Shown here: positions 17,078 to 24,306 of the stretch, piece after piece | Position numbering within the stretch: the first letter of the stretch is position 1 | How the letters are laid out: each line of letters begins with the position of its first letter | NCBI GenBank assembly: GCA_035529075.1 | Contig: DATKXK010000013.1 | Location: 1 to 64,000, forward strand | Source of the DNA: Acidobacteriota bacterium | GTDB lineage: Bacteria; Zixibacteria; MSB-5A5; GN15; FEB-12 | Reading direction: 5' to 3' | Length of the DNA stretch: 64,000 bases | Notes under the pieces: model-generated | The model's input: the letters and a program-made list of their open reading frames with translations, nothing else | Database searches by the model: none | Told to the model about the DNA's origin: nothing | Translations under genes and position numbers: made by a program

Positions 17078-18325
17078 TCAACCGACCCAGACCGGATCGG
17101 CCACCTTGCCCATGAACAGAATTGCCCCGGAATCGTGCTCGTGGACAATGAACAGGAACGGACGGTTGACCATCATGCCGGAATAGGCCGTGTCGATAAT
17201 AATGACCACCGTGACGGCGGCAGCCTCGGTCCCCCGTTCATCCACCTGGACGAAGGTCTTGTGCTTGACTTTGTCGATCCAGCCCACGCCGTCCTCGAAC
17301 ATGTTGCTGAAATCAGCCTCCGATGCATCGAACGCTATTCCCATCCCCAGCGCCTTGAGCATCTCCTTCAGTTCGACTTCATACTCGAACTTGAACCTGG
17401 GCAGGCTCAGGGGTATCTGGGTGTCGGCAAAACTGCCCAGCCACAGCGCCCAGTTGTCCTCGGTAAGTTCGGCCATCAGATCATCGACCGTGCGAGTCGG
17501 CCGGGGCAGCAGAATCGTCATGCTGAATTTCCCGTCGCCGTAGGGAAGGTCCACCGCCTGCAAGAGATCGTTGGCGAAATACTTGACCGTGTCTTCTTTC
17601 ATCATCATCCGGCAGTCCGCCCACGAGCCGTCCGCCAGCTGAAACATGCCGTCATATGTGTCCGAGGTGTCAAACTCGTGCGTCCAGTCGCCTTTGAAGT
17701 AGACGGCGTTCATCAGGAGCATGGCCACCTCAGGGGGAATCGGCGGTTTGATGATTTCGGTGATCTTGCCGTTCGTGTGCACGTCCACCCAGTTGTTGAT
17801 GGTGTCGGCCGCCCACGGCGCCTGGAAATTGATCTGGCGCACCAGGGCGTCAAAGTATGTTTTGTTCAGGTCAATGAACGTCTGCCTGACCGGTTTACCC
17901 TCGCGATACCAGATCGAATTGGCAATCGTGAATACCACTTTCGGATCAAGCCCGGTGAGGATTTTCGTCAGGTTCCGGTAGGATTTGTTGATCTCCTCGA
18001 CCGACAGGCCGGCCATCTCGAGCGTAGCGGCCATTGAGTCCCGGGTCGCCCCGGCCGCACCGTTATACGTCATGCCGAGCGCATAAGACACGGACAGCGG
18101 TGAAATGAAAACGTTGTCGCCCGGTTCCTCTTCTGAAACCACCTCACGAAACAGCTTCAGGCCGAAACGGCTCGAGGAGTGAACAAGGCTTTTCTCGGCC
18201 GCTGTAAGGTTAACAGTCGGGTTGTCCGGCACGGGAGCAGGTGGTTCAGGTTCCGTCGATTGAGAGCACTGAAGGCACAGGAAGCCGGCCGCCAACAGCA
18301 GCACCAGTATGCTAATTGCTCGCAT
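17078..18325 (-). CDS. Secreted serpin
   Basis: 415 aa including an export signal with cysteines at 17 and 20 (possible but non-canonical lipobox). The serpin fold is evident: FISPLSVSYALGMTYNGA, TIANSIWY, NAVYFKGDW, LPRFKFEYEVELKEMLKALGMGIAF, and the C-terminal NRPFLFIVHEHDSGAILFMGKV. The hinge DERGTEAAAVT is intact, with small residues at P12-P9, so it is predicted to be inhibitory. Counting from P17 Glu places the scissile pair at about Thr-Ala, suggesting a protease that cuts after small residues. AGGTGGGG precedes the ATG. Its targets, own or foreign proteases, are unknown. Confidence 0.93.
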   Translation of the reverse strand: MRAISILVLLLAAGFLCLQCSQSTEPEPPAPVPDNPTVNLTAAEKSLVHSSSRFGLKLFREVVSEEEPGDNVFISPLSVSYALGMTYNGAAGATRDSMAATLEMAGLSVEEINKSYRNLTKILTGLDPKVVFTIANSIWYREGKPVRQTFIDLNKTYFDALVRQINFQAPWAADTINNWVDVHTNGKITEIIKPPIPPEVAMLLMNAVYFKGDWTHEFDTSDTYDGMFQLADGSWADCRMMMKEDTVKYFANDLLQAVDLPYGDGKFSMTILLPRPTRTVDDLMAELTEDNWALWLGSFADTQIPLSLPRFKFEYEVELKEMLKALGMGIAFDASEADFSNMFEDGVGWIDKVKHKTFVQVDERGTEAAAVTVVIIIDTAYSGMMVNRPFLFIVHEHDSGAILFMGKVADPVWVG

Positions 18326-18498
18326 GGTTACCCCACCTTGCTACGGGTTCCGCTTTCTATATCGGCACTCACAGACACGGATTGAACTTTACTATATTCA
18401 TAGCTGCTTTTGGCTGAAACCGCAATGGCAAAGTGCCGCCTCCTGCACGGCTTGCCAAGACTACGGGAAGGCCACAAAGCACGCCGGGAACTCACGAA

Positions 18499-19866
18499 TC
18501 AAGGCTCCCGCCCAGGAAAAACGACGTTCCCGCCCTGCAGAACCGTGCAGACGGCGCGCACGTTCCGTATGTCTTCCAAGGGGTCTCTCTCCAGTATCAC
18601 GATGTTCGCCCGCCTGCCGGCAGAAACGTTGCCGTACCTGTCGGCGACACCGAGCCACTCGGCGGGATAGAGCGTGGCCCCCCTGATGATCTCCTCCGGC
18701 GACAGACCCAACCCGCTGAGCAGTTCCATCTCGCGCACAGTGAACTCCGGATTGTAGCCGTCGTGACCCACGAGGATTCTCACCCCTCCCCGAATCATCT
18801 GCTTGACGAAGTGTGACTGCATGGCCATGAGAACGGAGAGCCTCTTGATCATGTCTTGATTGCCCTTTTTCGACTCGTCTTCAAGGAAAAGCGTGAAAAC
18901 GTTCAGGGTGGGGCAGAAGCAGACCTCCTTTTCGACCATCCGCTCCACCAGCCTGGTCAGCCTTGCCGATGACACCGACTTCACGCCGAGCGCGAAGAGC
19001 TTGCCGGCGAAGGCCATTCTGCCCTGCTCGTCAGCGGATGTCTCTCTCAGCGCCATCAGTTCCCGCTTCAGACCATCCGTCAATACCACCGGCCACGGCG
19101 ATTTGCCGTGTTCAAAGCAGCGTATCCCGATCTCGATACCCAGATCCATCGGCACCGACTGAAACAGCACTGCCCCGGGATCGTGCAGGACGCGCAGGCC
19201 GTGCGCTGCGGCCCGTTCGACAACGTGTGTGAAAACGTCCGTATCGAAGTTGTTGAACGTCTTGATGCACGACACGCCGGCGGCGGCAAGCTGCTCCACG
19301 ATGTCCCCGGCGTCCTTGACGGTATTGACCGCCACCGAAAAACCCGGCATGCACTCGTTGTGATTTTCCCACGTCAGCGGGCTCTTCTCGAGCATGGGCC
19401 CGGCGTAGAAAATATCAGGACCGGTGTACTTACCGCTGGAAATGTCATCTTTCAACTGCCGCAAGGTATCTACCGGCCCGCCGGCGTCTCGCACCTGGGT
19501 AATGCCTCTGTTCACGAACTGGCTGAGGACTGCTTTCGCCATGTCGTCCCCGGCCTTCAAGGCAAGATCAGGAAACTCCTCGGCAACCTCCGCCCTGGTC
19601 GGCTCGTCCCGAACCGTCAATCCGGCCAGGTGTCCGTGGCACTCAAAGAGGCCCGGCAGGGCAAACTTACCCCGGCCGTCTATCCGCTCTGTCCCGGCGT
19701 CGCCGATGTCGACATGGCAGCCGACTTCCACGATATCGGCCCCCTCGACCAGCACGTCTACACCGCGTGTCAGGGCGCCCTGCTGAGTGTCGAACAGGTC
19801 GACTTTCTGTAGCAGAATTCTCCGTTTCAAAGCGTTGCCCGGCCGGTCCTGCCGGGTTCCGAACAC
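18499..19866 (-). CDS. Amidohydrolase (imidazolonepropionase/prolidase-like)
   Basis: 455 aa from a GTG; TTG at 19830 is another possible start and neither has a good ribosome site. An N-terminal composite-sandwich segment is followed by the metal-binding HxH in FECHGHLAG, then conserved histidine regions VLHDPGA and CFEHGK and the late metal Asp in GHDGYNPEFTV. The end has AGRRANIVILERDPLEDIRN, typical of metal-dependent amidohydrolases of the adenosine deaminase/prolidase-like branch. No signal peptide, so probably cytoplasmic. It hydrolyses an amide or cyclic C-N bond; the substrate cannot be told. Confidence 0.88.
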   Translation of the reverse strand: MFGTRQDRPGNALKRRILLQKVDLFDTQQGALTRGVDVLVEGADIVEVGCHVDIGDAGTERIDGRGKFALPGLFECHGHLAGLTVRDEPTRAEVAEEFPDLALKAGDDMAKAVLSQFVNRGITQVRDAGGPVDTLRQLKDDISSGKYTGPDIFYAGPMLEKSPLTWENHNECMPGFSVAVNTVKDAGDIVEQLAAAGVSCIKTFNNFDTDVFTHVVERAAAHGLRVLHDPGAVLFQSVPMDLGIEIGIRCFEHGKSPWPVVLTDGLKRELMALRETSADEQGRMAFAGKLFALGVKSVSSARLTRLVERMVEKEVCFCPTLNVFTLFLEDESKKGNQDMIKRLSVLMAMQSHFVKQMIRGGVRILVGHDGYNPEFTVREMELLSGLGLSPEEIIRGATLYPAEWLGVADRYGNVSAGRRANIVILERDPLEDIRNVRAVCTVLQGGNVVFPGREP

Positions 19867-19883
19867 CGATCCGGCCGATACGT

Positions 19884-19915
19884 AAAAACCACCCCTGTCA
19901 GCGCACAGCGGTGGT
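19884..19915 (-). terminator. Rho-independent terminator of the small dockerin gene
   Basis: Minus-strand hairpin with ACCACC/GGTGGT outer stem and CTGT/ACAG inner stem around a 6-nt loop (19915-19888), running into TTTTT. It lies about 100 nt past the stop at 20019. Confidence 0.75.
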
Positions 19916-20018
19916 CCTCTTTAAGTGCGGCCGGTGGTTGCCCGCACCCCGGTCGCCGTTTAGTCTGTCCTATCCTGAAACTGCCTGCCCCGCCGGCTTG
20001 CCGCCCGGCGAGATACAC

Positions 20019-20327
20019 TTATTCGATGCAGTTCAGAGGCGGGCCGTTCTCGTAAACGTATTGGACCAGGACGATTATGTCCCCAATGTTGACCCCGCCA
20101 TCGCCGTCGACGTCCGCAAGATCGTAATTGACCGAGATCGTCGGATCACGGAAAAGATGCGATATCAGGGTCACGATATCGGCCATATCCGGACCCCATC
20201 CGTCGTCGTTGACGTCGCCGCACAGTAACGTCGTGCCCTCTTCCGTGGCCAGGCCGGGCAAGGGAATGACTGTCAGGGAAACGAAAAGCAGCCCGGCGAC
20301 TGCCGGTACGAGAAACCGTCTTAACAT
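20019..20327 (-). CDS. Small secreted dockerin-domain protein
   Basis: 102 aa. Signal peptide 1-28 (ending near GLATEE), followed only by a dockerin type I-like domain: CGDVNDDGWGPDMADIVTLISHLF and then ADVDGDGGVNIGDIIVLVQYVYENG, two EF-hand-like calcium loops each followed by a helix. GGGTGA precedes the ATG. With no other domain it might act as a free adaptor or competitor for a cohesin-like partner, or be a calcium-binding surface protein. Divergent from the zinc-ribbon gene at 20565. Confidence 0.85.
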   Translation of the reverse strand: MLRRFLVPAVAGLLFVSLTVIPLPGLATEEGTTLLCGDVNDDGWGPDMADIVTLISHLFRDPTISVNYDLADVDGDGGVNIGDIIVLVQYVYENGPPLNCIE

Positions 20328-20564
20328 AACTCACCCCGCATTTAATCCGTGCCGCTCGCGACCATAAGGCGGCCCCTGATCAGACCGGCCCCGGTTTTCT
20401 CTCACGATGGGACAGGTCGAAGGTGCAGTTCAATCTACCGGCCTATCCATGTTCTGTCAAGGTCATTATCCGGCCGCCGCGAGGGTACCCCCGGTGCATC
20501 TTCCCGGTTGCCGATTATCACCGGCGTCGGTATATTTGGCCAAAATCATACGCGAGGAGTCCCT

Positions 20565-20918
20565 GTGTTCTGCCCCAAATGTCGCTACGAGTATAAACCC
20601 GGCGTGACCACGTGCCCGGACTGCGAGGTGCCGCTGGTGCCCGAGTTGCCCGCCGAGACGGAGCCGGAGTTTGCCGAGCTGGTGACGGTGCTTACCACCA
20701 GCGACGTCTCCACCGCGCTGCTGGCCAGGTCCCTGCTGGAAGAGGCCGGCATCAGTTGCTTCCTGAAAGGCCACGGGCCTATGGAACTCCTGGGCACAAG
20801 GTCCATATCTTTCGTCTCGGGCAGCGATCCCGGCGAGATTCAGGTCAGGGCCGACGACGTCTCGGAAGCCGTCGAGGCGCTTGCCGATCTCCAAGAGGAA
20901 GAACCGCCCGAAAGCTGA
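20565..20918 (+). CDS. Zinc-ribbon plus DUF2007-like protein
   Basis: 117 aa from GTG 20565, chosen for GAGGAG 6 nt upstream and because it begins right at the zinc ribbon. Cys3, Cys6, Cys17 and Cys20 form the knuckle. Residues ~38-110 follow the DUF2007 pattern (VTVLTTSDVSTALLARSLLEEAGISCFL ... IQVRADDVSEAVEAL), a small fold usually called a putative signal transducing protein. Cytoplasmic; exact role unknown. The next methyltransferase frame begins within its last 38 bp. Confidence 0.85.
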   Translation: MFCPKCRYEYKPGVTTCPDCEVPLVPELPAETEPEFAELVTVLTTSDVSTALLARSLLEEAGISCFLKGHGPMELLGTRSISFVSGSDPGEIQVRADDVSEAVEALADLQEEEPPES

Positions 20919-21726
20919 GATCCGGCCGCCCGTCAACGCCCCTCCCACGCGAGGGCACGAACACGGGCCTGCCCGTGCAGAATCCGCTTTGAAAGCCAGG
21001 AATGACAAACCCGCCGGAGACGACAGCTACGCCTCCGGCACCCATTCACACCGCAGCAGGCTGCTGCGCTTTTCGCATCGGCGGCGGTTCGATCACGCCG
21101 CCAAACTACTCGACCCTCACCCGGACAGCCGCGTGCTCGACTACGGTTCCGGCGACGGCTACCTGCTGGAGCGCCTCCTGCCGGTCGTACCGGCTGGACA
21201 CCTGACCGCCTACGAACCGCTGGACTACCTTCAGGAGCAGATCAAGGGACGCTTCGCCGGACAGCCGGTGGCACTGGTGACGAACCTGAGCGACCTGGCA
21301 TCGAGGCGTTTTGACCGCATCGCCTGCCTGGAGGTGCTGGAACATTTGCAGCCGGATATCGTCACGCGGACGCTCGACACGCTGGAAACCATCCTCGCCC
21401 CCGGCGGCGCCATAGTCATCAGCGTACCCGTCGAGGTGGGACCGACCGTCCTTCTCAAGTACCTCGCCTCACGGATACAGAAAGGTTCCACCCGGCACAT
21501 GAGCTGGTCCGAGGTGCTGAAGGCTTCGTTTTACGGGAGCGTGCCGCGCGACACCGAGCACGACTTCATCCCGCACAAGGGGTTCGACTACTGTCAGTTG
21601 CGGTCGATGTTGCGGGAACGTTTCGTCATTGAGCGGCAGGTCTTCAGCCCCGTTCCGTTATTGGGCGGCCTTCTCAACGCCCAGGTCCTCTGGCGGATGA
21701 GGTCACGGGGGTCGGGTTCCGAGTAA
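20881..21726 (+). CDS. SAM-dependent methyltransferase
   Basis: 281 aa if started at TTG 20881, which overlaps the zinc-ribbon gene; TTG 20989 would remove a basic, poorly ordered N-terminus, and neither start has a clear ribosome site. The class I SAM motif is VLDYGSGDGYLLERLL, with YEPLD after beta-2, CLEVLEHL as motif II and LAPGGAIVISVPVEV after it. The substrate is unknown; the pattern fits methyltransferases of small molecules or surface glycans. Its last codons and stop lie inside the first copy of a 118-bp repeat. Confidence 0.82.
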   Translation: MPISKRKNRPKAEIRPPVNAPPTRGHEHGPARAESALKARNDKPAGDDSYASGTHSHRSRLLRFSHRRRFDHAAKLLDPHPDSRVLDYGSGDGYLLERLLPVVPAGHLTAYEPLDYLQEQIKGRFAGQPVALVTNLSDLASRRFDRIACLEVLEHLQPDIVTRTLDTLETILAPGGAIVISVPVEVGPTVLLKYLASRIQKGSTRHMSWSEVLKASFYGSVPRDTEHDFIPHKGFDYCQLRSMLRERFVIERQVFSPVPLLGGLLNAQVLWRMRSRGSGSE

Positions 21727-21828
21727 TCGCCGGGTCACGAGAAACCCGACACTTCTCAACTGTCACGCGGAAAATGCCGCCTGCCAACCGGCGGGTGTCG
21801 GGTTTCTCCCCGCCTGCGGCGCGTCGGG
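21711..21828 (+). repeat. 118-bp dispersed repeat, copy 1
   Basis: Paired with 22442-22558, about 730 bp away in the same orientation, with roughly 80% identity and one single-base gap. It contains GAGAAACCCGACA and TGTCGGGTTTCTC, a perfect 13-bp inverted repeat, plus an extra GTCGGGTT arm at the start that can also pair with the first. Copy 1 overlaps the end of the methyltransferase gene. Confidence 0.9.
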
Positions 21829-21898
21829 ACCAGACATGCTTGAACTTGACGGACAGATATTCCGGCACTATGTTTGAAAGTAAACAAGGGGAGGGATT

Positions 21899-22384
21899 AT
21901 GCGCACGTTTCTTGTTCTTTTTGCGATTGTCCTTCTTACGACGGCCCTGCCGACAGGTGCCGAGGAAGCGCAATCACCGGATACGAATTCGTATACCGTA
22001 CCGCTTGGTGAGGGAATAACGCTGGAAATGACCGTCGCCAAGTTCAAAGCCGGCGAGCACAAGCTCACTGGATATCAAGAACCCGGCCGGTCCTACGCGT
22101 CGCTCATAGATGGCAAACCTGTTTTCGGGACTGATGGGGAACTGCCGTCAAATCAACTTATCAAAGCAACAGTTATAATCGAGGTTGATACGATCAGTCT
22201 CGATGTCTCATGCATGTATAATCCTTTCTTCGGTGAACCTGATCCGAGGTTTTTCAAGATCGTGCGCCGGAGTGGCTTCGTAATTTGGGGCTATTTCTCT
22301 GACGGAGCCGGCAGCTATGAAGCTGAATGGCTTATCGTCAAAAACAGCTCGGTACGGGTACGATTAGAGTGGGGGGAATGTTGA
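21899..22384 (+). CDS. Secreted orphan protein between two repeat copies
   Basis: 161 aa from ATG with AAGGGGAGG upstream. Signal peptide ~1-21 (MRTFLVLFAIVLLTTALPTG). The mature part is beta-rich with no motif I recognise (GITLEMTVAKFKAGEHKLTGY, KATVIIEVDTISLDV, FKIVRRSGFVIWGYF). Base composition is more AT-rich than in neighbouring genes. It lies exactly between the two direct repeats at 21711 and 22442. Likely an exported accessory protein; function unknown. Confidence 0.75.
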   Translation: MRTFLVLFAIVLLTTALPTGAEEAQSPDTNSYTVPLGEGITLEMTVAKFKAGEHKLTGYQEPGRSYASLIDGKPVFGTDGELPSNQLIKATVIIEVDTISLDVSCMYNPFFGEPDPRFFKIVRRSGFVIWGYFSDGAGSYEAEWLIVKNSSVRVRLEWGEC

Positions 22385-22441
22385 GAACCTCACTCAAGAA
22401 TGCGGCAAGCCCCCCCGCAGCCCGGCCACCGGTCTTTGTAG

Positions 22442-22558
22442 GTCGGGTTCCGAGTGGCCCGAGGTCACGAGAAACCCGACAATTCTAAAATATCACCCGG
22501 GAAATGCCGCCTAACGACCCGCAGATGTCGGGTTTCTCCCCGCCTCCGGCGTGTCGGT
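22442..22558 (+). repeat. 118-bp dispersed repeat, copy 2
   Basis: Second copy of the element at 21711-21828, keeping the 13-bp inverted arms and GAAATGCCGCCT core. It occupies the convergent gap between the secreted orphan (plus) and the HEPN-like gene (minus), where it could act as a bidirectional terminator; no T-run is present. Confidence 0.9.
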
Positions 22559-22587
22559 AACAGGCCTACGTCTAACTCGACAATCAA

Positions 22588-23307
22588 TTAGATACCAGTG
22601 TATTTGTCCTTGACTAACTCCAACTTCCGCCTGACAACGTCCAACCTCTCGCTGTCTGCCGAGCTATGAAAGGACTTAATACATTCACCGACAGTGCGCC
22701 AGATGAAGATATTCGGGATATCGAACAGAACTTTTCGTTGATTGGGGACGCGACGGTAGAATGGTTCGGTCTCATCCCCAAATCCCGGCGCCGTATCAAG
22801 CGATTTCCGCACCTCGTGGATCGCCAGGTTTCGGTGCCGCTGCCACAGAATTGAAACGTATTGAAAACGCTCAACCGTTGTTTTCTTGAAATCATCAGGA
22901 AAAGGCGTCGAGCATTTCTCCTTAGCTCTCTGTTCAAATGTATCAATATCAACGTCGGGGTTATGCCTCAACATCCCGAATCGCTCAAATGCAACCCCCA
23001 GTCCTCTAAACACACTGGCAAGGTCGCGAGCGCGTTGTTGGTCGACTTTTTCAAGAAAGCACTTGAGTTCCCATAGGCTTATCTTCTTCCACTGCTGGGC
23101 TGTTGATGATGAGTGCTCCAGGATGAACTCTCTGAACCGTTTTCGACCCTTGAGTTCGGGATAGCAACTCCCAGCCAGAGCGTCGATGGCGCAGCACAAG
23201 AGGATGAGACCCTCCATGCGCTCACGACAATGTTCCTTTACAAAACGAAGCCTTTCGCGGAAGTAATCGAAGAAGAACTTGTTATTCTCAACATAGTCTT
23301 CTGACAT
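22588..23307 (-). CDS. HEPN-like protein (candidate RNase of a defence or toxin system)
   Basis: 239 aa from ATG with GGGGAGG upstream. Mostly helical and charged. The diagnostic segment is WQRHRNLAIHEVRK: R-N-x3-H matches the HEPN catalytic Rx4-6H signature with the polar residue after Arg. The N-terminus (NKFFFDYFRERLRFVKEHC ... LILLCCAIDALAG) resembles the first helices of Apea/MAE_28990-like HEPN proteins. Such proteins are often RNases in toxin-antitoxin or phage-defence loci. No antitoxin-like ORF adjoins it. AT-rich compared with its surroundings; the promoter-like sequence in front matches that of the tRNA-Ser gene. HEPN assignment rests on one motif and helical layout. Confidence 0.6.
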   Translation of the reverse strand: MSEDYVENNKFFFDYFRERLRFVKEHCRERMEGLILLCCAIDALAGSCYPELKGRKRFREFILEHSSSTAQQWKKISLWELKCFLEKVDQQRARDLASVFRGLGVAFERFGMLRHNPDVDIDTFEQRAKEKCSTPFPDDFKKTTVERFQYVSILWQRHRNLAIHEVRKSLDTAPGFGDETEPFYRRVPNQRKVLFDIPNIFIWRTVGECIKSFHSSADSERLDVVRRKLELVKDKYTGI

Positions 23308-23382
23308 ATTGCCTCCCCATAAATCCCTATCCCCGGCTGTCCATTCAAAGAAGTCTTGCCCCGGGCCCCGAATCTACCCACC

Positions 23383-23427
23383 AAACTACACCGCCCCCCG
23401 CACAAGTCAAACCCTTTTTGAGAGCCG
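23383..23427 (-). promoter_or_regulatory. Promoter element of the HEPN-like gene, copy of the tRNA-Ser promoter
   Basis: Minus strand TTGACT (23410-23405), 16-nt spacer, TAGTTT (23388-23383). Start would be near 23376, 70 nt before the ATG. The same arrangement and a 25-bp identical upstream block occur at 26141-26185 before tRNA-Ser. Confidence 0.65.
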
Positions 23428-23492
23428 GACCGCCGGGTGCGGGCGCGTCCGCCTACATACAACGGCCGCGCACGCAGGCATATAAGCAGGCA

Positions 23493-23529
23493 TAAAAAAA
23501 GAGGGGACCGACTCTGGGTCGATCCCCTC
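23493..23529 (-). terminator. Rho-independent terminator of the RRM gene
   Basis: Minus-strand hairpin 23529-23501 with GAGGGG/CCCCTC outer stem and CGAC/GTCG inner pairing, followed by seven T. It lies about 50 nt past the stop at 23577. Confidence 0.88.
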
Positions 23530-23576
23530 CATGCTCATCATGCCGCCGTCGTTACCGGCGACAGGACAATAACCTC

Positions 23577-23873
23577 TTACCAGTTATTGTAACGGCGTCC
23601 GCCGCGGTTGCCGCCGCCGCCGCCCTTCTCGGCACGGGGCCGGGCTTCATTGACGCTGAGCGTCTGCCCGTCCAGGTCCCGTCCGTTCAGGCCGCCGATC
23701 GCGGCCAGAGCTTCGTCCTTGGAAGGCATTTCCACGAATCCGAAGCCCCTCGACTTGCCGCTGAACTTGTCCGTGATGATGGTTGCACGTGTTACCTCGC
23801 CGTAGCTTTCAAAAGCCTGGCGAAGGTTGCTTTCTGCCGTCTCAAACGACAGGTTACCGACGTAGATATTCAT
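23577..23873 (-). CDS. RRM-domain RNA-binding protein
   Basis: 98 aa. One RNA recognition motif fills residues 1-80: RNP2 is IYVGNLSF (3-10) and RNP1 is KSRGFGFVEM. A short glycine-rich tail (EKGGGGGNRGGRRYNNW) follows, the layout of bacterial Rbp-type cold-responsive RNA-binding proteins. It would bind single-stranded RNA in the cytoplasm. GGAGAG precedes the ATG. A strong promoter 180 bp upstream gives a long leader, common for cold-shock genes, so regulation through leader structure is plausible. Confidence 0.95.
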   Translation of the reverse strand: MNIYVGNLSFETAESNLRQAFESYGEVTRATIITDKFSGKSRGFGFVEMPSKDEALAAIGGLNGRDLDGQTLSVNEARPRAEKGGGGGNRGGRRYNNW

Positions 23874-24053
23874 TCTACTCTCCGGTTTCGTTTATCCACT
23901 CACGGACGCTTTCTCAGGGAAATCCCGTACAGCAAGATAAACCGGTTCTTGCGCACTATTGCGCTTGCGTCTCCAGATTAATGATTTGGCAAGAGCTGAC
24001 TTTACGGAACAGATCTTGAGAATGATTAACGGGGGACACCATATTCGTATAGC

Positions 24054-24082
24054 TATATATGCCTTAACACAGTTGAAGTCAA
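24054..24082 (-). promoter_or_regulatory. Strong sigma-70 promoter of the RRM gene
   Basis: Minus strand TTGACT (24082-24077), exactly 17 nt, TATATA (24059-24054). Predicted start near 24047, leaving a leader of about 174 nt. Confidence 0.75.
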
Positions 24083-24167
24083 GAGGTTTCCACCGCGCGC
24101 CAAATTTATTTTCGGGCTTGCCACAGCCCCCCGTTCGGCCCGCTCTGGGCGCCCGGTCGCCCCGCCC

Positions 24168-24227
24168 GGCGGTCACTCAACGATAATGATCCCGAGAAAC
24201 CCGGCCCTGGCGCACCGGCCACCCCGG
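24168..24227 (+). repeat. 60-bp direct repeat, copy 1
   Basis: 58 of 60 bases match 25550-25609 in the same orientation. Both carry AACGATAATGATCCCGAGAA in the centre. The pair brackets the methyltransferase gene at 24307-25341. Confidence 0.92.
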
Positions 24228-24306
24228 ACCACGCCCCCGACGCCCGGTCGGCCCGGCCGGCGGTGCCTGGGCTGGGTTCATGGTCGGCGCCGGGTTCGGC
24301 GCGCCG

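Larger units (their letters stand above)
23874..24306. other. Leader of the RRM gene and repeat-bearing spacer
   Basis: 433 bp with no gene. From 23874 to about 24047 it is the RRM-gene leader, containing imperfect hairpins such as TGCGC/GCGCA around 23953-23968. The promoter follows at 24054-24082. From 24110 to 24306 the DNA is extremely GC-rich and includes one copy of a 60-bp repeat at 24168-24227. Confidence 0.65.
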
